From assembly GCF_030146175.1 (NCBI RefSeq), contig NZ_JASLCE010000151.1, forward strand, positions 1 through 5,033: DNA of 5,033 bases, written 5' to 3'. A model generated the notes under the pieces. The model was not told the origin of the DNA. It ran no database searches and worked only from the letters and a program-made list of their open reading frames with translations. Position numbers and translations under genes: made by a program. The DNA comes from Flavobacterium sp. Its GTDB lineage: Bacteria > Bacteroidota > Bacteroidia > Flavobacteriales > Flavobacteriaceae. The number at the start of each line of letters is the position of its first letter. Within the stretch, counting starts at the first letter, position 1. Shown here one piece after another: positions 1 through 4,621 of this stretch.

Positions 1-630
1 CTTGAACATAAAGCCTGTTAAATGATGTTCTTCTATTGCTTTTTTCACATTTTCATTACAGATTAAACCAATTCCAAAGGCGGGTGTAATATCGAAATAT
101 TCCGTGAATTTTAGCGATTTACGGGTTAAACTCCAATTGTCATTGGCTTCAAATAATTTTCTGTTTTGGATCTTGAAATCTTCGAAACTTACGACTTTAA
201 TTGTCTCTCCATATTGTTTTTCGATGCTGTTAAACGCAATAAAATCGGAATTCTCCCAATCTATTTTGCTTTTTCCTCCCGATTCATACCACAGAAAACG
301 GTATGGATGTGGTATTCCTCTTCTAAAAATAGTCATTGGATAAAAACTGCCGTTTATTTTAAACGATTCCAAAACCTGATGGCCTTTTTCACTGACAAAT
401 AAACCGGAAGTGGTAATGACAAAACTACTCGAGACACAGTCGGATAATCTCGAATTATAGTGTAGTACAAAATTATTGAGGTCGGGAATATCATCATCCG
501 TTTTCCATTGACTTATAATACCCCATTGAGAGGCTCTGGCTTTGTGAAAATCAATTTTCAGTTCTTTTACCTGTGGGTATCTACCAATTATCTTAGAATC
601 GGTTTCCTGACATATTTCAAAGTATTTCAT
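1..630 (-). CDS. Imm11-like (DUF1629-type) immunity protein, C-terminus cut by window edge
   Basis: The frame is open from an ATG at 630 to base 1, giving 210 residues with no stop, so the 3' end lies outside the window. Visible features are a GLFVSEKGHQVLESFKI segment (about 76-92), a central YRFLWYESGG/KIDW stretch (110-125), NDNWSL near 163-168, and a C-terminal FGIGLICNENVKKAIEEHHL followed by TGF (185-207). This order (a 'GL-S-K-L' helix, a central aromatic strand, and a final 'CNE..K.A...LTGF.F' segment) is what I know from Imm11/DUF1629 proteins, putative immunity proteins of polymorphic toxin systems, usually cytoplasmic. Because LTGF normally lies close to the end in that family, probably only a few residues are missing. 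The start is preceded by AT-rich DNA without a Shine-Dalgarno. It follows the 226-aa gene by 71 nt and is probably the fourth gene of the operon. The family call is from pattern memory; the immunity role is inferred. Confidence 0.72.
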   Translation of the reverse strand, partial: MKYFEICQETDSKIIGRYPQVKELKIDFHKARASQWGIISQWKTDDDIPDLNNFVLHYNSRLSDCVSSSFVITTSGLFVSEKGHQVLESFKINGSFYPMTIFRRGIPHPYRFLWYESGGKSKIDWENSDFIAFNSIEKQYGETIKVVSFEDFKIQNRKLFEANDNWSLTRKSLKFTEYFDITPAFGIGLICNENVKKAIEEHHLTGFMFK

Positions 631-701
631 ACAAATTTTAAATCTGATAATTCTTTTTTTTCCAATCGTACAAGATTACTATTACTGCTTTTTGTCTTAT
701 T

Positions 702-1382
702 TTATCGTTCTTCCAAAAGTTTAAAATAGCGGCTGTAGTCTTTATCCGGAAAAGCTTTTTGTAGTGCTTCCAACGATTCTTTTACGTTTTGATAGATCCC
801 ATCTGCTTTTAAATCTTCTAATGCAACTTCGGTAAAAAGATATTGCCAGTCGGCTATACCAAGCATGTCTAAAACGGCTTCATAATAACCATTAAACGTC
901 AGATTGGTTTTATAAGCCAAAGCGCGATTAATATAATAAATGGCCGGTTCATTAGGTGGCGCTACTCCATTTTGAATACTGTAAACCGCTAATTTACCAT
1001 CGCCAATCTCCGGACGGCCATCCAATATACGGAAAGTCTTCCATAGCGCTATTTCTTCGGCTGTTTGGCCTTTAAACCAAAGTTTTACATCATAATCCAA
1101 TAGTGATAGTCCAGAATAAAGATTTTTAATATTAAATTCTATCTGAGAGGCAAAACCATCCACTTCCAACCACGCATGAAAATGAAATTTATCTATGTTT
1201 AAAACATCGACAAACCGCTCGGATACTTGTTCGTAACCCAGTTTGGTAAACTTTTTAATACTAAATGCATCCGCTTCACTATCTGGATCAGAGATACCTG
1301 CATTGATCGTTATATCTTCTAAATAATCGGATTTGATATTTGTTTCTAAATTTTTAAACTGCTCCGTTATTTTAAATTCCAT
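702..1382 (-). CDS. Hypothetical protein, probable novel immunity-type protein in immunity operon
   Basis: A 226-aa soluble protein that I do not recognise. It has no signal peptide, no membrane segment and no cysteine cluster. The N-terminal third is acidic and mixed (ISDPDSEADAF at 30-40). The centre has alternating aromatic and charged strands (FHFHAWLEVDGF at 66-77, DYDVKLWFKG at 96-105). The C-terminal third appears helical (YYEAVLDMLGIADWQYLF, 166-183; QNVKESLEALQKAFPDKDYSRYF, 198-220 in part). The ATG at 1382 is preceded by AAGAAACC, the best ribosome-binding context in this operon. It starts 23 nt after the double-CxxC gene and ends 71 nt before the Imm11-like gene, all on one strand, so co-transcription is likely. 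Being sandwiched between two immunity families suggests it neutralises a toxin too, but that rests only on position. It could equally be an accessory or adaptor protein. Confidence 0.85.
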   Translation of the reverse strand: MEFKITEQFKNLETNIKSDYLEDITINAGISDPDSEADAFSIKKFTKLGYEQVSERFVDVLNIDKFHFHAWLEVDGFASQIEFNIKNLYSGLSLLDYDVKLWFKGQTAEEIALWKTFRILDGRPEIGDGKLAVYSIQNGVAPPNEPAIYYINRALAYKTNLTFNGYYEAVLDMLGIADWQYLFTEVALEDLKADGIYQNVKESLEALQKAFPDKDYSRYFKLLEER

Positions 1383-1405
1383 GGTTTCTTATTTTAGTAT
1401 TGTTT

Positions 1406-2029
1406 TTAAATCCACTCTGCAGGAATAATAATTCCCTCGGGACAATTAAAATCTTTAATAACATCGAGAAATTTTTGGGTCACACCAATTTCTCCATGGT
1501 CGGTAAAATCAAAGATATCAGCGCCTTCGTATCTATCCGAAAAGACCTGTAAGTGAATCGGATTTTCAGTCGTTTTTCGCATAATCAGTTGGGATTTTTC
1601 TTCATTGTATTTATTGAGCGTCAGATTACATCCTTCGCAAGTTCCTGTATAATCGCTGGCAATAGGAATATTTCGGATTGCGGGTGATAAAATGGCTAAA
1701 TAAACAAAATCGGGTATTGTTGTCACATCAATGTCTGCATATTTAAAGGGTACCTTTTTTACTTTTAGAGGTGCAAATCCTTTAATCCCTGCCTGCATAA
1801 GGGCATCATACAACTTTTTGGTGACCATTAACAAGCCCGAAGAGCTTACCCAATCTTCTCCGTTGTATTTATCAATTTCCAATTCCACTTTTGAGAACTC
1901 GATTTCTTCTTTTAATTGTCTGTTGCACTTTTCGCATTTTGGTTGTTGTACTCTGACACTTTTTTTACTCAGGGTTCCAATCCAACTTCTGCAGTTAAGC
2001 GTGTATATCCGGGGGTTGTTCTGCTCCAT
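1406..2029 (-). CDS. Double-CxxC motif protein, SitI6-like immunity family
   Basis: A 207-aa cytoplasmic-type protein with two CxxC pairs, C32-x2-C35 (CEKC) and C131-x2-C134 (CEGC), which probably form one split zinc knuckle. After the second pair come NPIHLQVFSD (156-165) and a C-terminal GEIGVTQKFLDVIKDF (179-194). The centre has LLMVTKKLYDALMQAGIKGF (66-85). This layout (Cys pair, LL.V...L..L...G..G, Cys pair, then HL.VF and 'G.T..F.D.I') matches what I recall of the myxobacterial 'double-CXXCG motif' paralogues, which include SitI6-type immunity proteins that protect against outer-membrane-exchanged Sit toxins. The glycine after each CxxC is replaced by asparagine here. The gene starts 10 nt after the stop of the 275-aa Imm11-like gene and is followed after 23 nt by the 226-aa gene, so it sits inside the operon. 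Family assignment is moderate; the toxin it would counter is unknown. Confidence 0.8.
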   Translation of the reverse strand: MEQNNPRIYTLNCRSWIGTLSKKSVRVQQPKCEKCNRQLKEEIEFSKVELEIDKYNGEDWVSSSGLLMVTKKLYDALMQAGIKGFAPLKVKKVPFKYADIDVTTIPDFVYLAILSPAIRNIPIASDYTGTCEGCNLTLNKYNEEKSQLIMRKTTENPIHLQVFSDRYEGADIFDFTDHGEIGVTQKFLDVIKDFNCPEGIIIPAEWI

Positions 2030-2039
2030 TTTTTTATTG

Positions 2040-2867
2040 TTATTTTACTTTGGTCGTTTTAATAAATTCAAGTCCTGTAATTTTTTCATCCAGTAACGTT
2101 TGTGCTAATCGTGCGGATATAAATTGCTCCCGACATAGAAAGTAATTCTTAAACGCAAACAGATCCAGTTCGTTGGGATTAAGCACAATTTGTTTTGATT
2201 GTATAGTAACATTTTCTCTAAAATCGCTCCAGGAAACACCTTCATTTAATCGGTTTGAAACCGCCTGTATTTCTTCGGATGACTGGAACGATTCCGGTAG
2301 TATCGCTCTTGCGGCAAAATCAAAATATCCTTTTCCTTTATAAAAAACAGATAGCGGATAATTTACGTAGTCATCGGCATAATTAATAAAATGCAGGTAA
2401 ACATAGTCTTCCGAAACGACTTTCTTACTTTGTACAGCAATCTTATATACCTGATAATCCCCAATATTAAAATTTTTAAGGATTTCAAATAATCTTTTAC
2501 TAACTATCCAGCCGCCACCTTCTACTCCATTTACAACATCCGTTAGTTTGGCTTCAGCATATAGTTTCACCACTCCCAAATCCAATTCAGCTGAAGGAAA
2601 AGCACCTTTCCGCATCATTCTGTTATACATATTCATCAATGGAACAAAATCGTCATCCTCTTCCGTTCTATAATGATCATTAAATATCGATTCTAAATTT
2701 GCGCTTTTAGAAATGTCGTGGTAATCTACTTGCCAGGCGTGTTTTTTGCCAATTGGCATTTCGACTTTGATGTAGTTTTCGGAAAATTCGGTGTCGAGGA
2801 AGAAACGTTCTTCTTCATTTTTCCATTGAATTGCTATCTGATCTAATATATGTACGGGTTTATCCAT
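2040..2867 (-). CDS. Imm11-like (DUF1629-type) immunity protein, first gene of operon
   Basis: A 275-aa soluble protein with an acidic linker around 68-74. The region from 115 (GVEGGGWIVSKRLFEILKNF) to 141 has the 'G..VS..L...L..F.I..YQ.Y' pattern of Imm11/DUF1629 proteins. It is followed by a strand-rich segment (DYVYLHFINYADDYVNYPLS, 154-173) and a C-terminal motif with NELDLFAF (232-239), LCREQFISARLAQTLLDEKI (244-263) and TGLEF (264-268). The ending 'DLF....L....S..L...L....TGLEF' is the typical C-terminus of this family, known as putative immunity proteins beside polymorphic toxins. The ATG at 2867 lies 13 nt from a TAAATTTG promoter element, giving a very short leader and marking this as the operon's first gene. 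It shares architecture with the partial gene at the left edge but little direct sequence identity, so the two probably protect against different toxins. Confidence 0.85.
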   Translation of the reverse strand: MDKPVHILDQIAIQWKNEEERFFLDTEFSENYIKVEMPIGKKHAWQVDYHDISKSANLESIFNDHYRTEEDDDFVPLMNMYNRMMRKGAFPSAELDLGVVKLYAEAKLTDVVNGVEGGGWIVSKRLFEILKNFNIGDYQVYKIAVQSKKVVSEDYVYLHFINYADDYVNYPLSVFYKGKGYFDFAARAILPESFQSSEEIQAVSNRLNEGVSWSDFRENVTIQSKQIVLNPNELDLFAFKNYFLCREQFISARLAQTLLDEKITGLEFIKTTKVK

Positions 2868-2880
2868 CTTTTTGACGCTT

Positions 2881-2888
2881 CAAATTTA
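2881..2888 (-). promoter_or_regulatory. Bacteroidota -7 promoter element for immunity operon
   Basis: Read on the minus strand, bases 2888-2881 are TAAATTTG, an exact match to the flavobacterial TAnnTTTG -7 element. Thirteen bases separate it from the ATG at 2867, so the transcript would have only a very short leader. I do not see a convincing TTG/TTTG partner 17-23 nt upstream, so the promoter is incomplete by consensus. Confidence 0.45.
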
Positions 2889-2947
2889 GTTAGGCAATAC
2901 GGAATTTGAATGGGTGTTTATTTTCATTTTAAAGCCTTACTTATTTA

Positions 2948-2989
2948 CTAAAAAACGAAACTTTTAAAAGAAAAATGTCGCTTTTTTAG
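2948..2989. repeat. Imperfect dyad in divergent intergenic region
   Basis: CTAAAAAACGA (2948-2958) is mirrored by TCGCTTTTTTAG (2978-2989): eleven pairs with one bulged C. The spacer contains the perfect palindrome CTTTTAAAAG (2961-2970). It lies between the leftward immunity operon and the rightward small-peptide gene, where an operator controlling either or both would be expected. The A-tract composition makes a chance match quite possible. Confidence 0.3.
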
Positions 2990-3020
2990 GCGTTCCTAAT
3001 ATAAAAATTTTAGACACCTA

Positions 3021-3028
3021 TATACTTG
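3021..3028 (+). promoter_or_regulatory. Weak candidate -7 element for the 40-aa peptide gene
   Basis: TATACTTG differs by one base from TAnnTTTG and lies 54 nt before the ATG at 3083. No TTG-type -33 element is seen at the expected distance. It is the best candidate in the 215-bp divergent gap, but weak. Confidence 0.25.
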
Positions 3029-3082
3029 AATGTACCACGTAAAAAATCATACATATTACATTAACATTCAAACATTAATATA

Positions 3083-3205
3083 ATGAAAAAATTATCCGAA
3101 TATGTATTAGAAAGATTTGCCGAACAGCCAAATACAAATATGGTAAACGAAACATCTGAAAATGGTCATCAGGTAGATGAGAATAAAGATACTGAGGAAG
3201 AATAA
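3083..3205 (+). CDS. Small acidic peptide (40 aa) with EYV-type N-terminal tag
   Basis: A complete short reading frame runs from ATG 3083 to TAA 3205. The N-terminus is MKKLSEYVLERFAEQPNTNM, likely an amphipathic helix. The rest is hydrophilic and very acidic, ending DENKDTEEE, with no hydrophobic core, signal peptide or cysteine. Support for a real gene is threefold. A near-perfect intrinsic terminator begins 21 nt after the stop. The N-terminus aligns with that of the next gene's 140-aa protein (shared M, K, L, EYV, E, F, and TNM with a one-residue gap). The bases before the start are A/T-rich as in other genes here. I recognise no family. The shared tag suggests a common delivery, localisation or processing signal, with this peptide being a tag plus acidic tail. 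It might be a remnant of a longer tagged protein, or a RiPP-like precursor, but no modifying enzyme is nearby. Confidence 0.65.
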   Translation: MKKLSEYVLERFAEQPNTNMVNETSENGHQVDENKDTEEE

Positions 3206-3226
3206 GTATCATTTAGTTTAAAAATT

Positions 3227-3270
3227 AACAACCACTCAATCATTTACGATTGAGTGGTTGTTGTTTTATT
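3227..3270 (+). terminator. Strong intrinsic terminator after the 40-aa peptide gene
   Basis: A perfect 15-bp inverted repeat (AACAACCACTCAATC at 3227-3241, complement at 3248-3262) with a 6-base loop is followed by GTTTTATT. It ends the 40-aa peptide transcript, so the following gene needs its own promoter. The opposite strand also shows a short T-rich run (AATTTTT) after the hairpin, so bidirectional action is possible. Confidence 0.85.
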
Positions 3271-3307
3271 GGGAGGAATTACGTAAAGTTAGTTAAAAAT
3301 TTTCTAA

Positions 3308-3315
3308 TATATTTA
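3308..3315 (+). promoter_or_regulatory. Weak candidate -7 element for the 140-aa protein gene
   Basis: TATATTTA is one base off TAnnTTTG and sits 24 nt before the ATG at 3340. A promoter is needed here because a strong terminator lies immediately upstream. In such AT-rich DNA the match is weak evidence, and no -33 element is clear. Confidence 0.22.
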
Positions 3316-3339
3316 CTTTTCAATTTAAAATTTAAAAAT

Positions 3340-3762
3340 ATGAAAAGTTTAAATGAATATGTAACTGAAAATTTTGATAAATCTACTAATATGAAACCAA
3401 GAAAATATCATTTATCCTATGACCTAAATAAAGAAGGTCAAATCAAAGACTCAAGTGAGGCAAGACAACATGTACTTTCTACTCTATGTTCATTAGGTGT
3501 ATCCGCTGTTCAAAGTCCATGTGAATCCACAATAATTTTTGAATACAAAGATGAAAATTTTGATTTCGAAAAATTAAATGGTCATTTGAAAGATAATTTT
3601 TATTTCTCAATATGTTTAGTTTCTTTTGATACTATCAAAAAGGAAGATAGTGAATTAATTATGTCAAAAGAAGATAGCAATTCAGTTAGTGAAATCTTTA
3701 CTAGTTTGAAGAACACAAAAAGACATGAAAAAGCTAAGAATTATGCTGAGGGGAATAAGTAA
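3340..3762 (+). CDS. Tagged small protein with Cas2/SinR-like ferredoxin-fold domain
   Basis: A 140-aa protein. The ATG at 3340 is chosen over an in-frame TTG at 3250, because the longer version would be read through the upstream terminator stem, and because the 3340 start creates the N-terminal tag (MKSLNEYVTENF, then TNM) shared with the 40-aa peptide. Residues about 21-98 look like a compact ferredoxin-like fold: strand KYHLSYDLN (22-30), helix EARQHVLSTLCSLG (40-53), strands around VSAVQSP and STIIFEY (54-69), helix DFEKLNGHLKD (75-85), and final strand FYFSICLVSF (87-96). The opening 'YxxSYDL.K.GQ' and 'LG...V..S...I' resemble small SinR/VapD/Cas2-like proteins, some of which are nucleases with an Asp at the end of strand 1 (here D28). 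The C-terminal 40 residues are charged and probably flexible. Function is unknown: it could be a nuclease toxin or a catalytically dead relative. The fold call is pattern-based. Confidence 0.78.
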   Translation: MKSLNEYVTENFDKSTNMKPRKYHLSYDLNKEGQIKDSSEARQHVLSTLCSLGVSAVQSPCESTIIFEYKDENFDFEKLNGHLKDNFYFSICLVSFDTIKKEDSELIMSKEDSNSVSEIFTSLKNTKRHEKAKNYAEGNK

Positions 3763-3976
3763 CAGCTTCATATTGACCAAAACGCATTTTGTAAAAACAG
3801 CAATAATAATTATCAATTCTTACTATTTGATAATTATCAGTCAATTCTAAAGATTTAGCAAATCTTTTGCATCCAGTACACCAAAAATAATTCATGTAAA
3901 CAAAAGCTTTATAAAGTGGTTTACATAGAAAAAGTAAAATAAGGAAAATTTGAAATGATTTATATTTTTTCAACAT
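3734..3976 (-). CDS. Doubtful small hydrophobic/cysteine-containing ORF (80 aa)
   Basis: This is the only sizeable reading frame in the stretch after the 140-aa gene. It overlaps that gene's last 29 bases tail to tail. The product begins with a hydrophobic segment (FQIFLILLFL, 8-17) and contains CTGC (33-36) and CC (59-60), with many aromatic residues. A shorter version could start at the Met encoded at 3895 (MNYFWCTGCKRF...), giving 53 aa. Codon choice is not unlike the neighbours. Against it: there is no recognisable promoter or family, it spans several inverted repeats, and the hairpin just upstream is stable only in plus-strand RNA, suggesting transcription the other way. I list it so that it is not lost, but think it more likely spurious. 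Confidence 0.22.
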   Translation of the reverse strand: MLKKYKSFQIFLILLFLCKPLYKAFVYMNYFWCTGCKRFAKSLELTDNYQIVRIDNYYCCFYKMRFGQYEAVTYSPQHNS

Positions 3977-4030
3977 TTTTATAGAGATTTAGATGTTTAT
4001 GTTTTATATATGAACGTCTAAATTTCTTTT
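3763..4030 (+). other. Hairpin-rich non-coding stretch downstream of the Cas2/SinR-like gene
   Basis: About 270 bases with no convincing gene but four successive inverted repeats. ATAATTATCAA (3806-3816) pairs with 3827-3837 (11 bp, 10-base loop). AAAGATTT (3849-3856) pairs with AAATCTTT (3860-3867; 8 bp, 3-base loop). ATGTAAAC (3894-3901) pairs with GTTTACAT (3919-3926; 8 bp, with CTTTATAAAG inside its loop). A 20-pair hairpin at 3983-4027 ends the series. The first also contains the palindrome TGATAATTATCA (3828-3839). It could be a long structured 3' UTR of the 140-aa gene, or a separate small RNA. AT-rich DNA yields inverted repeats by chance, so only the last is individually strong. Confidence 0.4.
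3983..4030 (+). terminator. 20-pair hairpin with T-rich tail, likely plus-strand terminator
   Basis: Bases 3983-4002 pair without interruption with 4008-4027 around a 5-base loop, and TTTTATTC follows in part. Four of the pairs are G-U (3986/4024, 3994/4016, 3998/4012, 4001/4009). They become A/C mismatches on the minus strand, so the structure is meaningful only in plus-strand RNA. It probably ends the transcript that begins before the 140-aa gene, leaving a 3' UTR of about 265 nt, or ends an independent small RNA. Confidence 0.45.
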
Positions 4031-4050
4031 ATTCTATCATTCCTTTTATG

Positions 4051-4058
4051 TAAATTTG
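4051..4058 (+). promoter_or_regulatory. Bacteroidota -7 promoter element before structured leader
   Basis: TAAATTTG matches TAnnTTTG exactly and is identical to the element in front of the immunity operon. It lies just after the T-rich tail of the 3983-4027 hairpin. A transcript starting a few bases downstream would carry a leader of about 220 nt before the ATG at 4288, including the structured segment 4103-4284. No TTG-type -33 element is evident 17-23 nt upstream. Confidence 0.4.
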
Positions 4059-4102
4059 TATTGTAAAAATATTCGTGCTGAATTTCATTATTGCTAAATC
4101 CG

Positions 4103-4284
4103 AATTACCACCCTGAAGCTTAGGCTTCCTGATTAAAAAAGCAAATAGTGTTATAGGTACGCCGATATGGCGTGGCTTGTATCATTGTGCTTTTTTTGGG
4201 GTGTGGTAACCCTGGGTTTAGCGGTGGTGCAATGCCCACGCCTACTTTTTTACAAGAAAGTAAATTAAACCTAAATTACCACAC
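4103..4284 (+). promoter_or_regulatory. Structured leader RNA or structured repeat with alternative pairings
   Basis: GC content is about 46% over 4101-4250, clearly above the flanks. Pairings seen: TTACCACCC (4105-4113) with 4200-4209 (9 pairs, one bulged T); GAAGC (4115-4119) with GCTTC (4124-4128); AAAAAAGCA (4135-4143) with TGCTTTTTT (4188-4196), capped by ACGCC-GATAT-GGCGT (4159-4173). Together these make a three-way junction. The strand GTGTGGTAA (4201-4209) is also perfectly complementary to TTACCACAC (4276-4284), three bases before the start codon at 4288, with GGTTTA (4215-4220) to TAAACC (4266-4271) extending that alternative. The two folds exclude each other, as in a translational riboswitch. 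I recognise no known riboswitch class. Alternatively it is a small dispersed repeat: AATTACCAC occurs directly at both ends (4103-4111, 4274-4282). The reverse strand also has an open but unconvincing frame ending at 4120. Confidence 0.45.
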
Positions 4285-4287
4285 ATT

Positions 4288-4467
4288 ATGAAAATTATTA
4301 ACTCCACTGTAAGAAATTGCATTATGCTGCTATTTCTTATTACTTCAAAAGTATCTGCACAAGAAGTAAAAATCACTCCAGAATTATCTAAGAAAATCAT
4401 TGATGAACATGGTATTAATGATTTCGATGTATTGCATGTTAAATACAAAGAAATTAAATATCATTAA
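4288..4467 (+). CDS. Small secreted protein (59 aa) with Sec signal peptide
   Basis: A complete frame from ATG 4288 to TAA 4467. The N-terminus is a typical signal peptide: basic start (MKIINSTVR), hydrophobic core (CIMLLFLITS, 11-20) and a likely signal-peptidase I site after VSA (residues 22-24). This leaves a mature peptide of about 35 residues starting QEVKITPELSKK, with an ISP-like mix of charged residues and a possible strand VLHVKYKEIKYH at the end. I recognise no family. The length suggests either a genuine small periplasmic or secreted peptide, or the surviving N-terminus of a longer exported protein. It directly follows the structured segment whose switching strand can pair up to three bases before this ATG, so its translation may be controlled there. 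A frame on the opposite strand (4448-4242) is its antisense shadow. Confidence 0.6.
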   Translation: MKIINSTVRNCIMLLFLITSKVSAQEVKITPELSKKIIDEHGINDFDVLHVKYKEIKYH

Positions 4468-4484
4468 TATTTCCATGTAACATA

Positions 4485-4509
4485 AGAGATGTTTGACATC
4501 TTGTATTTA
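4485..4509 (+). terminator. Possible weak terminator after the 59-aa gene
   Basis: AGATGT (4487-4492) and ACATCT (4496-4501) form a 6-bp stem with a TTG loop, followed by TGTATTT. It starts 18 nt after the stop codon of the small secreted protein, a suitable position, but the stem is short and the T-run is broken. Confidence 0.3.
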
Positions 4510-4560
4510 GTCAGGATTCATCTAAAAATACCCCCGTAAAAAAATGATTTATTAAGTGAA

Positions 4561-4603
4561 TAAAACAATTCACAAGATTTATGTAAAAAAGTAAAACAAT
4601 TCA
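4561..4603 (+). repeat. 12-bp direct repeat spaced 31 bp upstream of lipoprotein gene
   Basis: TAAAACAATTCA occurs at 4561-4572 and again at 4592-4603. The start-to-start distance is 31 bp, about three helical turns, so both copies would face the same side of the DNA. The first copy also lies within GTGAAT-AAAACA-ATTCAC (4556-4573), a 6-bp inverted repeat. The pair sits 19-61 bp before the lipoprotein ATG, a fitting place for a tandem regulator-binding site. No TAnnTTTG element is seen in this interval. Confidence 0.4.
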
Positions 4604-4621
4604 ATTTATACAATTAAAATC

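Noticed and set aside
104..729. Several plus-strand frames of 73-79 codons (104-343, 166-402, 508-729)
   Set aside because: They are antisense to the Imm11-like gene at 630-1 and the gene end at 702, whose minus-strand proteins are coherent; the plus-strand products look like random reverse translations.
1731..2096. Plus-strand 121-codon frame
   Set aside because: It lies opposite the double-CxxC gene and the end of the 275-aa gene; its product lacks any domain-like pattern.
3250..3339. N-terminal extension of the 140-aa protein to a TTG at 3250
   Set aside because: This start lies inside the strong terminator stem, and the ATG at 3340 gives the tag shared with the 40-aa peptide.
3778..3791. 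Short hairpin CAAAA-CGCA-TTTTG after the 140-aa gene as its terminator
   Set aside because: The five-pair, nearly all A-T stem is too weak, and no T-run follows.
3801..3926. CRISPR array
   Set aside because: The inverted repeats here differ in sequence and spacing; there is no regular repeat-spacer pattern and no cas genes despite the Cas2-like fold next door.
4120..4260. Minus-strand open stretch of about 40 codons over the GC-richer segment
   Set aside because: It has no good start or upstream signal, and the DNA is better explained by RNA or repeat structure; it is noted as a possible marker of a dispersed repeat.
4242..4448. Minus-strand 68-codon frame
   Set aside because: It is antisense to the signal-peptide gene at 4288-4467 and runs into the structured segment; its hydrophobic look mirrors the signal-peptide codons.
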